Below are positions 32,010 through 39,217 of a stretch of DNA of 39,297 nt, in pieces. The notes beneath the pieces were generated by a model. That model did no database searches, was not told the origin of the DNA, and saw only the letters and a list, made by a program, of their open reading frames with translations. Position numbers and translations under genes: made by a program. The DNA is from Verrucomicrobiota bacterium. GTDB taxonomy: Bacteria > Verrucomicrobiota > Verrucomicrobiia > Limisphaerales > UBA1096. Within the stretch, counting starts at the first letter, position 1; each line of letters opens with the position of its first letter. Location: NCBI GenBank assembly GCA_014382705.1, contig JACNJE010000052.1, positions 1-39,297 on the forward strand, read 5' to 3'.

Positions 32010-33401
32010 CTACGTTTCCATCGCCTCCGAAAGCGCCGTGATGACGCGTTCCATCCTTGCCGCGCGGCTGCCCTTGACGAGTGCCACGTCCCCGTGATCC
32101 AGCTTGGCCGCCAACGCGCGGCCGGCCACGGCCGCGTCGTCGAACGCCGCCACGTTGGCCAAGCCGGCCTCCTGTGCCGCACGCAACGTCGTGTCCGCCC
32201 ACCGGCCCACGGCGACCAGCCCGTTCAGGCCGAGCCGGGCGGCGAGTTGCCCCGCCTCCATGTGGGCCGACTCGCTGGCTTGGCCAAGCTCGGCCATGTC
32301 GCCAAGAACGGCGATGCGTTTTCCCCCGGTCGGAAACGTCTCCAGCGTTTCCAAAGCCGCCAGAAGGGAGTCCGGGTTGGAGTTGTAGGCGTCGTTGATG
32401 ATGCGGACACCGCCGAGTGTCTGCATCTCCATTCGCATCGACGCCGGTTGGCAACGCTGCAGGCCCTGGTCCAGTTCCTCCCGGCTCAGGCCCAGCTCCG
32501 CCGCGAGCGCCATGGCGAGCGCGGCGTTCCGGGCGTTATGACGGCCCAGCAGGTTGACGCGGCAGGCTCCGCTCCAATCTCCCTTCGGCGAAATCAGTTC
32601 AAATGTTGTCCCTTCGTCGTCCAGCGCGATGCCGGTAATGCGCCAGTCGCAGTTCGCCCCCTCCCCGACGGTGACGACCGTTGCACAACAGCGGGCGCGG
32701 ATGGCCTCCAATCCGTCGATGTCCCCGTTGACAAACAGGCAGCCGTCCGGCGGCAGCGCCTCCGCCAGCATCCCTTCCTCCTCGATCACGCCCTCGAGGT
32801 TCCCGAAAAATTCCAGATGCTCGCGCCCGATGCTCGTCAGCACGCCGTACCTTGGCCGGATGAGTTGCAACAGCGGCCGTAATTCGCCCGGATGATTCGA
32901 GCCGACCTCGAGCACCGCCGCCTCATGGGCCTCGCGCAGCCGGAGCAGCGTGAGCGGTACGCCGATGTCATTGTTGAAACTGGCCTCGCTTGAGAGCGTC
33001 TCGAGCCGCTGCCCGAGCACCGTGGCCACAATCTCCTTCGTGCCGGTCTTGCCATTGGAGCCGCCGATCGCCACGACCGGCAGTTCAAAGTCCCGCCGGT
33101 ACCGGGCCGCCAACCGGCCAAGCGCCTCCCGTGTCTCCTCCACCTCGATCCTTGGCCCAGCGGGTGCCGCTTGGCCAAGCTGGGCTTGGCTTACCACGGC
33201 CGCCTCCGCCCCTTGGCCAAGCGCGTCGCTGAGGTAATCGTGCCCGTCGAACCGGTCGCCGCGGATCGCCACGAACAGGTCGCCCGGCTTGGCCAAGCGC
33301 GAGTCGGTGCAGACCCGGCGCACACTCGCCGAGCGTTCGCCCGCGACGAGCCGCCCGTTGCAGCTCTCCTCCACATAACCCAGCGTTCGCGATTCCATCA
33401 T
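32010..33401 (-). CDS. murF: UDP-MurNAc-tripeptide-D-alanyl-D-alanine ligase
   Basis: A 463-aa Mur ligase adding D-Ala-D-Ala. Evidence: N-terminal VRRVCTDSRLAKPGDLFVAIRGDRFDGHDYL, P-loop GSNGKTGTKEIV, EASFNNDIGVPLTLL, LEVGSNHPGEL, LLGRHNARNAALAMALA, INDAYNSNPDSLLAALETL and LGDMAELGQASESAH. These distinguish MurF from MurE. ATG overlaps the ftsI stop (ATGA), leaving no room for murE, which normally sits here. Four palindrome units (32278, 33169, 33212 imperfect, 33287) lie in the gene, three in the N-terminal domain where they provide LGQ and LAK tracts in variable loops. Confidence 0.97.
   Translation of the reverse strand: MMESRTLGYVEESCNGRLVAGERSASVRRVCTDSRLAKPGDLFVAIRGDRFDGHDYLSDALGQGAEAAVVSQAQLGQAAPAGPRIEVEETREALGRLAARYRRDFELPVVAIGGSNGKTGTKEIVATVLGQRLETLSSEASFNNDIGVPLTLLRLREAHEAAVLEVGSNHPGELRPLLQLIRPRYGVLTSIGREHLEFFGNLEGVIEEEGMLAEALPPDGCLFVNGDIDGLEAIRARCCATVVTVGEGANCDWRITGIALDDEGTTFELISPKGDWSGACRVNLLGRHNARNAALAMALAAELGLSREELDQGLQRCQPASMRMEMQTLGGVRIINDAYNSNPDSLLAALETLETFPTGGKRIAVLGDMAELGQASESAHMEAGQLAARLGLNGLVAVGRWADTTLRAAQEAGLANVAAFDDAAVAGRALAAKLDHGDVALVKGSRAARMERVITALSEAMET
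32278..32289. repeat. Palindrome copy inside murF (3' half)
   Basis: Exact 12-mer read as MAELGQAS within the conserved LGDMAELG motif, showing that the sequence can also occur at a position where LG is natural in the family. Confidence 0.9.
33169..33298. repeat. Palindrome cluster in the murF N-terminal domain
   Basis: Within 130 bp there are exact 12-mers at 33169-33180 (AQLGQAA) and 33287-33298 (SRLAKPG), a one-mismatch copy at 33212-33223 (ALGQGA), and a half-site GGGCTTGGC at 33183. This is the densest cluster in the window. Confidence 0.9.
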
Positions 33402-35284
33402 CTGGACACCACCCGGGGTTTGCTCTCCGACATTGGCGGAACCGGTACCGACGGCTCAAGGCCGAGATAGTTGGCCGATTTCTCGGCGATCACCTTGAAC
33501 GCCGGCCCCGCCACCACGCCGCCGTAATACCCGTTGTTCGGCTCGTCGACGAACACCCCGATGCATAGCCGGGGTGCCTCCGCCGGCAAAAAGCCGATGA
33601 ACGACGAAAAATATTTGCCGGGCTCGTAGCCGCGCCGTGTCTTGGACGGCTTTTGCGCTGTGCCGGTCTTGCCGGCGACGGCGTAATTCTCGAGCCATGC
33701 CAGTCGTGCGGTGCCTTCCTCGGAAACAACGGTCATCAACGTCCTCACCATCTGCTGCGCGGTCTCGTCGCGGATCACTTTGCGAACCACGGTGGGCTTG
33801 TACTGCATCACGACGTTCCCGTCCCGGTCCACCAACCGGTCGACCAGCAGCGGCCGCATCAGGTTGCCGCCGTTGGCCATGGCGGACATCGCCATCGTGA
33901 GCTGCAGCGGCGTCGCCGCAATCTCGTGGCCCATCGGGATCCGGGAGATGGAGAGTTTGCTCCACTTGTCGACCGGGTGCAGGATGCCGCGAACCTCCCC
34001 CGGTAATGGCACGCCACTGCGCTGGCCGAAGCCCATTTCGGCGATGTAATTGTGCAGCCGGCTCGAGCCGAGTTTCATCGCCACCTTGGCCGTGCCGATG
34101 TTGGATGACTTGGTGATGATCTCCTGGACCGAAAGCGGCCCGTACGCATGGTGGTCGCGGAGCACTTTCCCGGCGAAATAGAGGCGGCCGTTCTCGCAGT
34201 GAAACTGGTCGGTCAGCCGGACGGCACCCTCGTTGAGCGCGCCGGACACCGCCACGATCTTAAAGGTCGAACCGGGTTCGAACGAGTCGGTGATCACCCG
34301 ATTGCGCCGGTTGGCCGCGGTGGAGTCGCCCGGCTTGTTCGGGTCGAATGTCGGCCGGTTGGCCAACGCGAGGATCGCGCCGGTCCGCGGATCCACCACC
34401 ACGGCGCAGGCGCTCGCCGGTGTGTGCTTCGCGCAAAGCGTCTCGAGCGCCTTCTCGGCGATGTATTGCACGTTGGCGTCGAGCGTCAGCACCACGTTCA
34501 TCCCGTCGCGCGGCTTCACGTTGTACTCACGAAATGCCACCACCTCGCGGCGGCTGCGGTCGGTCTCGGTCTCGCGCCAGCCGCGTACGCCCTCCAGCTC
34601 CGAGTCGAGCATCTTCTCGATGCCGTGTTTCCCCTCGAGGCCGGCCACTGGCAGGCTCGAGCCCTCCGGGTCGCGCACCCCGACAAACCCGGTCACGTGC
34701 GCGGCGAGGTTGCCGCTGGGATAGACGCGCAACTGCGAATCGACCCGCTCGCAGAACACGGCGCGCCGGACGTTGTAATAGTTCAACCGCTCCTTGCGGG
34801 GCAGCGACCTCACGTCGACACCAAACTCGATGTTCGCCAGCGCATTGGTGATGCCCCGCCAATCCTCGAGCAGCACCTTTCGCGCGAGTACGACGTGCCG
34901 GTCCTCGCGCTGGCGGCCTTCCGCGTCGGTGTACACGCGGCGCTGCATGCGCTTGGCCAGATCGGCAGCGTCGCGCCGAAGGAACGGCGCGATCGCCCGG
35001 GCCACGAGCTGCTGGTGGGTGCCCATCAGCGACGGGTCGGCGCACACCGTCTTGGCGATCCGGCTCGTCGCCAGCACCGTGCCCCGGATGTCCAGGATGT
35101 CGCCGCGCCTGGAGGCTTGGATCACCCTGCGGCGGGTGTTGTCCAGCGCGTGCGCGGCGTGCTTGTCGTGCTGGAGCACCTGAATATCCACCAACCTCAC
35201 CCCGAGTCCCACATAACCGGCCGTTATGAGTGAGACTAGGATCATCACCCTTCCCCGGTGAGCGTTGGCTGCGATCGTTGCCAC
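33398..35284 (-). CDS. ftsI: Septal peptidoglycan transpeptidase FtsI (PBP3-type)
   Basis: A 628-aa class B penicillin-binding protein cross-linking septal peptidoglycan. It has a short cytoplasmic tail, a TM (about 13-30), and a pedestal region with RRGDILDIRGTVLATS. The transpeptidase domain carries SxxK at S339-TFK342 (FEPGSTFKI), SxN at S393-SN, and K539-TGT (AGKTGTAQ). The start is GTG at 35284. An ATG 13 codons later (35245) is an alternative but would begin at the TM. ftsL lies 33 bp upstream; the stop overlaps murF. Apart from the missing murE, the order is standard dcw. Confidence 0.95.
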   Translation of the reverse strand: MATIAANAHRGRVMILVSLITAGYVGLGVRLVDIQVLQHDKHAAHALDNTRRRVIQASRRGDILDIRGTVLATSRIAKTVCADPSLMGTHQQLVARAIAPFLRRDAADLAKRMQRRVYTDAEGRQREDRHVVLARKVLLEDWRGITNALANIEFGVDVRSLPRKERLNYYNVRRAVFCERVDSQLRVYPSGNLAAHVTGFVGVRDPEGSSLPVAGLEGKHGIEKMLDSELEGVRGWRETETDRSRREVVAFREYNVKPRDGMNVVLTLDANVQYIAEKALETLCAKHTPASACAVVVDPRTGAILALANRPTFDPNKPGDSTAANRRNRVITDSFEPGSTFKIVAVSGALNEGAVRLTDQFHCENGRLYFAGKVLRDHHAYGPLSVQEIITKSSNIGTAKVAMKLGSSRLHNYIAEMGFGQRSGVPLPGEVRGILHPVDKWSKLSISRIPMGHEIAATPLQLTMAMSAMANGGNLMRPLLVDRLVDRDGNVVMQYKPTVVRKVIRDETAQQMVRTLMTVVSEEGTARLAWLENYAVAGKTGTAQKPSKTRRGYEPGKYFSSFIGFLPAEAPRLCIGVFVDEPNNGYYGGVVAGPAFKVIAEKSANYLGLEPSVPVPPMSESKPRVVSR

Positions 35285-35317
35285 GTCAGTCTGTGAACAG
35301 GTTTTTATTCATGTCCG

Positions 35318-35710
35318 TCACGGCCGTTCCCGGCGCGGCTTGTTGGTTACCGTTCGGTAATCCCCCGGTTTGCTTTGCTTCAGCTCCTTGGCGTCTAGCG
35401 GAAGGTCAGGGAGTCGCAGCACCTGCTCCGGCTGGGGCATCGCCAGCCCCAGCCCGAGTGTGCGGACCCGGTCATAAAGTTTCTTGGTCGAGCGCATCTC
35501 GGCGCGGAGCTGCTGCCACCGCTCGTTGTCGCCCTTGAGCAGCTCCAGCCGCACCTCCTTCTTGCGAACCTCGGTGCCGAGTTGGTGAATCTGCGATTTC
35601 TGCCACACGTACCCCATCGCCGTGCCCCCGAGAAGCACGCAGAGCAGCGCGGCCCAGATCCACAAGCCAACGCTCAATGGCGAGTCCTGCTTTTTACGGT
35701 TGCGCGGCAT
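35318..35710 (-). CDS. ftsL: FtsL-like cell division protein
   Basis: A 130-aa bitopic protein with a basic tail, one TM (about 14-37, VGLWIWAALLCVLLGGTAMGYVW), and a coiled coil (about 38-85: QIHQLGTEVRKKEVRLELLK then NERWQQLRAEM). A Pro-rich polar tail follows. FtsL sequences are poorly conserved; identity rests on this architecture and position between rsmH and ftsI. It starts 6 bp after the rsmH stop. Confidence 0.8.
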   Translation of the reverse strand: MPRNRKKQDSPLSVGLWIWAALLCVLLGGTAMGYVWQKSQIHQLGTEVRKKEVRLELLKGDNERWQQLRAEMRSTKKLYDRVRTLGLGLAMPQPEQVLRLPDLPLDAKELKQSKPGDYRTVTNKPRRERP

Positions 35711-35716
35711 GGTGGC

Positions 35717-36646
35717 TTACAGTTTTTCGAGCGCCCGCAACTGGGCACTGCGGCTTCGGGGGTTGCGCTCCAGCTCGGCGGTGCCTGGCTTGATCGCCCG
35801 GCGGTTCAGCTCCCGGGCCGACGGCTCGCACGGCTCGCGCAACTCCGGCACGTCGACCTCGCCGCGCACGGTGTACGGCTTGGCCAGGCGGCGACTGAAC
35901 TGTTTCACCAGCCGATCCTCGCCCGAGTGAAATGTAATCACCGCCAGACGGCCACCCGGCTTGACCACCGACCAGGCGGCGTCCAGCCCGGCGCGCGCCT
36001 GGCCCAGCTCGTCGTTCACCGCCATGCGCAGCGCCTGAAACACGCCGGTCGCCGGGTGCGTGCGCGCGCCCCGCCGGGGGCAGGCCCGCTCCACGGTGTC
36101 GGCCAGTTGCGTGGTGGTTTCGAGTCGCTGCATCTCTCGCTGTTCAACTATGGCCCGCGCGATGCGGCGCGACCGGCGCTCGCCGCCCAGTTCCCAAAAA
36201 ATCGTCGCCAACGCTTCGGCCTCGAGCTCGTTCACCAGTTGCGCCGCCGTCACCGGCTGGCGGCGATCCATCCGCATGTCCAGCGGTCCCTCGGCCTGGA
36301 AGCTGAAGCCGCGCCCCGGCTCGTCGAGCTGCGGCGAGCTGACCCCGAGATCCAGCAGCACCCCGTCGCAGCTCGCCTTGGCCAAGCGCTTGGCCAAGCC
36401 GGAAAACGGTTCCCGGTGCAGTTCCAGCCGGTCGCCAAAACGAGCCAGGCGCTTGGCCGCAGCGGCGATCGCCCGGTCGTCGCGATCGAACGCGACCAAC
36501 CGCCCGTCCGGGCCGCTCACCTCGAGGATCGCCTCCGCGTGCCCACCGCCGCCGACCGTCCCGTCCACGTACAGCCGGCCGGCCGCCGGTTGTAGCGCCA
36601 AGAGCGCCTCCTCCAGCAGCACCGGTTCGTGGATGAATTCGGTCAC
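35717..36646 (-). CDS. rsmH: 16S rRNA (cytosine1402-N4)-methyltransferase
   Basis: A 309-aa SAM-dependent methyltransferase (MraW). Motifs: HEPVLLEEALLALQP at the N-terminus, VDGTVGGGGHAEAIL (SAM loop), LVAFDRDDRAI, DGVLLDLGVSSPQLDEPGRGFSF, GPLDMRMD, ATGVFQALRMAVNDEL, PGGRLAVITFHSGEDRLVK. The start is GTG at 36646 in a GTGA overlap with the upstream hypothetical gene. A palindrome doublet inserts LAKRLAK just before the DGVLLDLG strand. Confidence 0.97.
   Translation of the reverse strand: MTEFIHEPVLLEEALLALQPAAGRLYVDGTVGGGGHAEAILEVSGPDGRLVAFDRDDRAIAAAAKRLARFGDRLELHREPFSGLAKRLAKASCDGVLLDLGVSSPQLDEPGRGFSFQAEGPLDMRMDRRQPVTAAQLVNELEAEALATIFWELGGERRSRRIARAIVEQREMQRLETTTQLADTVERACPRRGARTHPATGVFQALRMAVNDELGQARAGLDAAWSVVKPGGRLAVITFHSGEDRLVKQFSRRLAKPYTVRGEVDVPELREPCEPSARELNRRAIKPGTAELERNPRSRSAQLRALEKL
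36377..36399. repeat. Palindrome doublet inside rsmH
   Basis: Two overlapping units with cores at 36378-36385 and 36390-36397, period 12 bp, so both are in the same frame and give LAKRLAK. The second contains the exact 12-mer at 36388-36399. Confidence 0.93.
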
Positions 36647-37401
36647 AAGTCATTGGCATCCTCGATCGGGACAATTTCCTCCACGCTGGAGGCGTACTCG
36701 TCGTAGCTCCACGCCACTCGTCCGTCCACGTACACGTCCGTCTTGTAATCCTTGGCCATCTCGATCGCCTCCTCCAATTCGGTGGAGGTCGTTTGCACCG
36801 ACGGCTCCGCCGCCACTTTTTCACGGGCAGCCTTCAGCCTGCCGGCGGACGCCCCGGCCATGATGCCGGCCGGCCAAAACGACTTGAACGCCAGCAGCCA
36901 ACGCCACGATCGGCGCGACACCCACCGCGACACCCGGTTCAACGATGCAAACCGGCCGCGCATACGCTCGGGCCAGGAGCTTCTCGACGGTGCCTCGGCA
37001 ATCAGGCTCGGGCGAAATTGTTCCACCCCTTCACTGGCGCGAAGCGCGAGGTCCGACCCGGCCAGGTCGTTCCGGACCACCCGCACGCGCGCCGGGCTGA
37101 TGCGGCTGTACACCTCAACCTGGTCCCGGTCGCGCGGCCTGGCTTCCGCTTGGCCAAGCGCGAGGTGGTTCCCCGGCCCGGACGGCTTCGGCTCGATGAC
37201 CAGCGGATCGAGAAAACCAAACTCGCCCTGCCCCGCTTCCCGCGCCGCCGGCTCAGACAGCGCCACCGGCTCCGGATGCGCAAGCTCCCCGCCTCCCTCG
37301 CCGAAGTAGCTCTCCTGGCTGTTCCCGATCCTGCGAGAGAGGAATTTTTCCCTTGGCCCCTCGAGGGTTCCACCAACCGCCAGATATTGCATCAGGTTCA
37401 T
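36643..37401 (-). CDS. Hypothetical protein between mraZ and rsmH
   Basis: A 252-aa protein I do not recognise. It starts in an ATGA overlap with mraZ and ends in a GTGA overlap with rsmH, so it is a true operon member. Most of the length is polar and low in structure signals. Residues about 92-125 include QVEVYSRISPARVRVVRNDL. A Trp/Arg-rich stretch at about 155-182 (LNRVSRWVSRRSWRWLL then FKSFWPAGIMAG) could be an amphipathic or membrane-associated helix. The C-terminus is acidic (EEAIEMAKDYKTDVYVDGRV to EEIVPIEDAN). The palindrome at 37147 is read as ALGQA. A role in division or wall synthesis is suggested only by location. Confidence 0.7.
   Translation of the reverse strand: MNLMQYLAVGGTLEGPREKFLSRRIGNSQESYFGEGGGELAHPEPVALSEPAAREAGQGEFGFLDPLVIEPKPSGPGNHLALGQAEARPRDRDQVEVYSRISPARVRVVRNDLAGSDLALRASEGVEQFRPSLIAEAPSRSSWPERMRGRFASLNRVSRWVSRRSWRWLLAFKSFWPAGIMAGASAGRLKAAREKVAAEPSVQTTSTELEEAIEMAKDYKTDVYVDGRVAWSYDEYASSVEEIVPIEDANDL
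37147..37160. repeat. Palindrome copy inside the hypothetical gene after mraZ
   Basis: Exact 14-mer read as LALGQAEA on the minus strand. Confidence 0.9.
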
Positions 37402-37862
37402 AGGTTTAAATTCTTGATGGCCGCCGCCGCGACCGATTCGTTGCCTTTGTTGTTCTCCGCGAACCGGCCCGGTTCCCAGATTTCGAACTTGTTGAGCCGG
37501 CCGACGAGCAAAGCCTCCTTCTGCAACCCGGCCACGGCGGCCAATTCCTCAGGCAGACACAGCCGCCCCGCCTTGTCCAATGTCAGGTGGGCCGAGCTAC
37601 CCCCGATGACCCGCTCCACCACCGCCGCCTGGTCGTCGGAGAGCGACATTTCGTTGAGCCTCTCCAGCAGCATGTCCCAGCGCGTGGGCGGCAGGACTAG
37701 GAGAAACTGCTGCTCGCCCAGCGGCCACGGGAGGATGGCCAGCTCGGTTTTGCCCGACTTGGGCCGCCACTTGGAAGGCACCATGACACGCCGACTGCCA
37801 TCGATTCCGTGGCGAAATCGACCAGAATACACGGTCGCCGGCTGTTGCTGGGTTGCTGACAT
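37398..37862 (-). CDS. mraZ: Transcriptional regulator MraZ
   Basis: A 154-aa protein of the MraZ/AbrB-fold family that binds upstream of its own dcw operon. Two swapped-hairpin halves are visible: YSGRFRHGIDGSRRVMVPSKWR (about 11-32) and AHLTLDKAGRLCLPEELAAVAGL (about 92-114), each with the D-xxGR motif. WDMLLERLNEM lies between. The start ATG 37862 follows a 40-50 nt leader from the predicted promoter; a TTG further upstream (37883) is less likely. The first gene of the operon, overlapping the next by ATGA. Confidence 0.93.
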   Translation of the reverse strand: MSATQQQPATVYSGRFRHGIDGSRRVMVPSKWRPKSGKTELAILPWPLGEQQFLLVLPPTRWDMLLERLNEMSLSDDQAAVVERVIGGSSAHLTLDKAGRLCLPEELAAVAGLQKEALLVGRLNKFEIWEPGRFAENNKGNESVAAAAIKNLNL

Positions 37863-37887
37863 AACAGGATGCTTGGACACCAAAATG

Positions 37888-37912
37888 GCCCTGTGCGCCC
37901 CAAAGTTTCCCG
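37888..37912 (-). promoter_or_regulatory. Putative MraZ-binding boxes (10-bp-spaced NGGGN repeats)
   Basis: On the minus strand GGG triplets occur at 37911-37909, 37901-37899 and 37891-37889, exactly 10 bp apart, as CGGGA, TGGGG and AGGGC. A degenerate CGGTA lies one more 10-bp step upstream. MraZ operators in characterised bacteria are direct repeats of TGGGN with 5-nt spacers next to the mraZ promoter, which is what is seen here. Confidence 0.65.
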
Positions 37913-37913
37913 T

Positions 37914-37942
37914 TCTCTACCGTTTTCTCCCCAAGACGTCAA
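37914..37942 (-). promoter_or_regulatory. Sigma70-type promoter of the dcw operon
   Basis: On the minus strand TTGACG (37942-37937) and TAGAGA (37919-37914) are separated by exactly 17 bp. An A/T-rich tract (37943-37972) immediately upstream could act as an UP element. The predicted start is near 37906, giving a leader of about 44 nt to the mraZ ATG. The GGG boxes overlap and follow the start. Confidence 0.65.
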
Positions 37943-38146
37943 CCGATTTTTCCAAAAAAATGAACTTTTCTTGTTGCCCCTGTTTTAACGGTTTTCCTCC
38001 ATTTCAGGCTGTTTTCAGCAGTTCACGCCACTGGGCCGGGCAGTTTGGCGTGCCAACGTGCGCGACCGCCCCTGCTCAAGCCCCGATTCGACCTGCGATC
38101 TGCGATGCGTTGAAACCAGCTCGAAAAACGGCTACTAGATGCCGCC
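37943..38146. other. Divergent intergenic region between mraZ and queA
   Basis: About 200 bp, AT-rich near mraZ and GC-rich near queA. Nothing coding is visible. The queA promoter must lie here, but I find no clear -35/-10 pair in its direction. Confidence 0.45.
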
Positions 38147-39217
38147 GTGCAAACGGCCGATTTCGATTACCCCCTCCCGTTGGAACTCATCGCCCAACAC
38201 CCCGTTGAGTGCCGGGACGCTTCGCGGTTACTGACGCTGGAGCGCGCCAGCGGCGCCTTCGCGCACCGGCGATTTGTCGACATGGAATCCCTGCTCCGGC
38301 CGGGTGACGTGTTGGTGGCGAACGACTCGCGCGTCATCCCGGCGCGCGTGCGCGGCCAAAAGGAAGGCGACGGGGCGCGGGTGGAAATCCTGCTCACCGA
38401 GGAACGCGCGCCCGGTGAATGGTGGTGCATGCTGCGGCCCGGCAAACGGATCCACGTCGGCACGCGCATCCAGTTGCACGACCTCGACGGACGCCCCACC
38501 CCGCATTGGGTCGAGGCGATCGACAAAAACGACACCGGCAAAGTTCTGTTGCGCCTCCCTGACTCGCCCGGCCTGCCTGAACTGTTGCAAGCCATCGGTG
38601 AGACGCCATTGCCGCCGTACATCGAGCGCGCGCCGATCGACACCCGCGCCGATCGCGAGCGCTACCAGACGGTGTACGCTAAAACCGACGGCTCAGTCGC
38701 CGCGCCGACGGCGGGGCTGCACTTTACCGATAAGTTGCTCGACCGGCTGCGCGCAAAGGATGTGACGTTCGCGGCAGTGACGTTGCACGTCGGGCCGGGA
38801 ACATTCCAGCCGGTCGAGTGCGATCGTATCGAGGATCACCCGATGCACGAGGAACGCTTCGAGATTAGTGCCACCACCGCCGACGCCATCAACCAAGCCA
38901 AGGCCGAGGGACGGCGGGTCGTTGCCGTCGGCACGACCAGCATGCGCGTGCTCGAGTCAGTCGCCACCCCCGGCACGGCGATCAAGCCGCAGCGTGGCCG
39001 CACGGATATTTTCATTTACCCGCCGCACAAGTTTCAGGTCGTCGATGCGTTGCTCACCAATTTTCATTTGCCCAAGTCCACGCTGCTGATGTTGGTGAGC
39101 GCCTTCGCACAACCGGGCGACACCGCCGGCCGCGAATCCGTCCTGCACGCCTACGCCGAGGCGGTCGCCGAACGATACCGTTTTTTCAGCTACGGCGACG
39201 CGATGTTTTTGCACTGA
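38147..39217 (+). CDS. queA: S-adenosylmethionine:tRNA ribosyltransferase-isomerase
   Basis: A 356-aa enzyme transferring and rearranging ribose from SAM onto preQ1-34 tRNA to give epoxyqueuosine, acting after Tgt. Motifs: ADFDYPLPLELIAQHP at the start, VLVANDSRVIPARV, WWCMLRPGKR, GETPLPPYI, RYQTVYAKTDGSVAAPTAGLHFT, VTLHVGPGTFQPV, MHEERFEIS, VAVGTTSMRVLE and TNFHLPKSTLLMLVSAF. Length is typical. The start is GTG at 38147: it gives the family N-terminus, and the nearby ATG (38139) is out of frame. No palindrome copy lies in this gene. Confidence 0.96.
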   Translation: MQTADFDYPLPLELIAQHPVECRDASRLLTLERASGAFAHRRFVDMESLLRPGDVLVANDSRVIPARVRGQKEGDGARVEILLTEERAPGEWWCMLRPGKRIHVGTRIQLHDLDGRPTPHWVEAIDKNDTGKVLLRLPDSPGLPELLQAIGETPLPPYIERAPIDTRADRERYQTVYAKTDGSVAAPTAGLHFTDKLLDRLRAKDVTFAAVTLHVGPGTFQPVECDRIEDHPMHEERFEISATTADAINQAKAEGRRVVAVGTTSMRVLESVATPGTAIKPQRGRTDIFIYPPHKFQVVDALLTNFHLPKSTLLMLVSAFAQPGDTAGRESVLHAYAEAVAERYRFFSYGDAMFLH

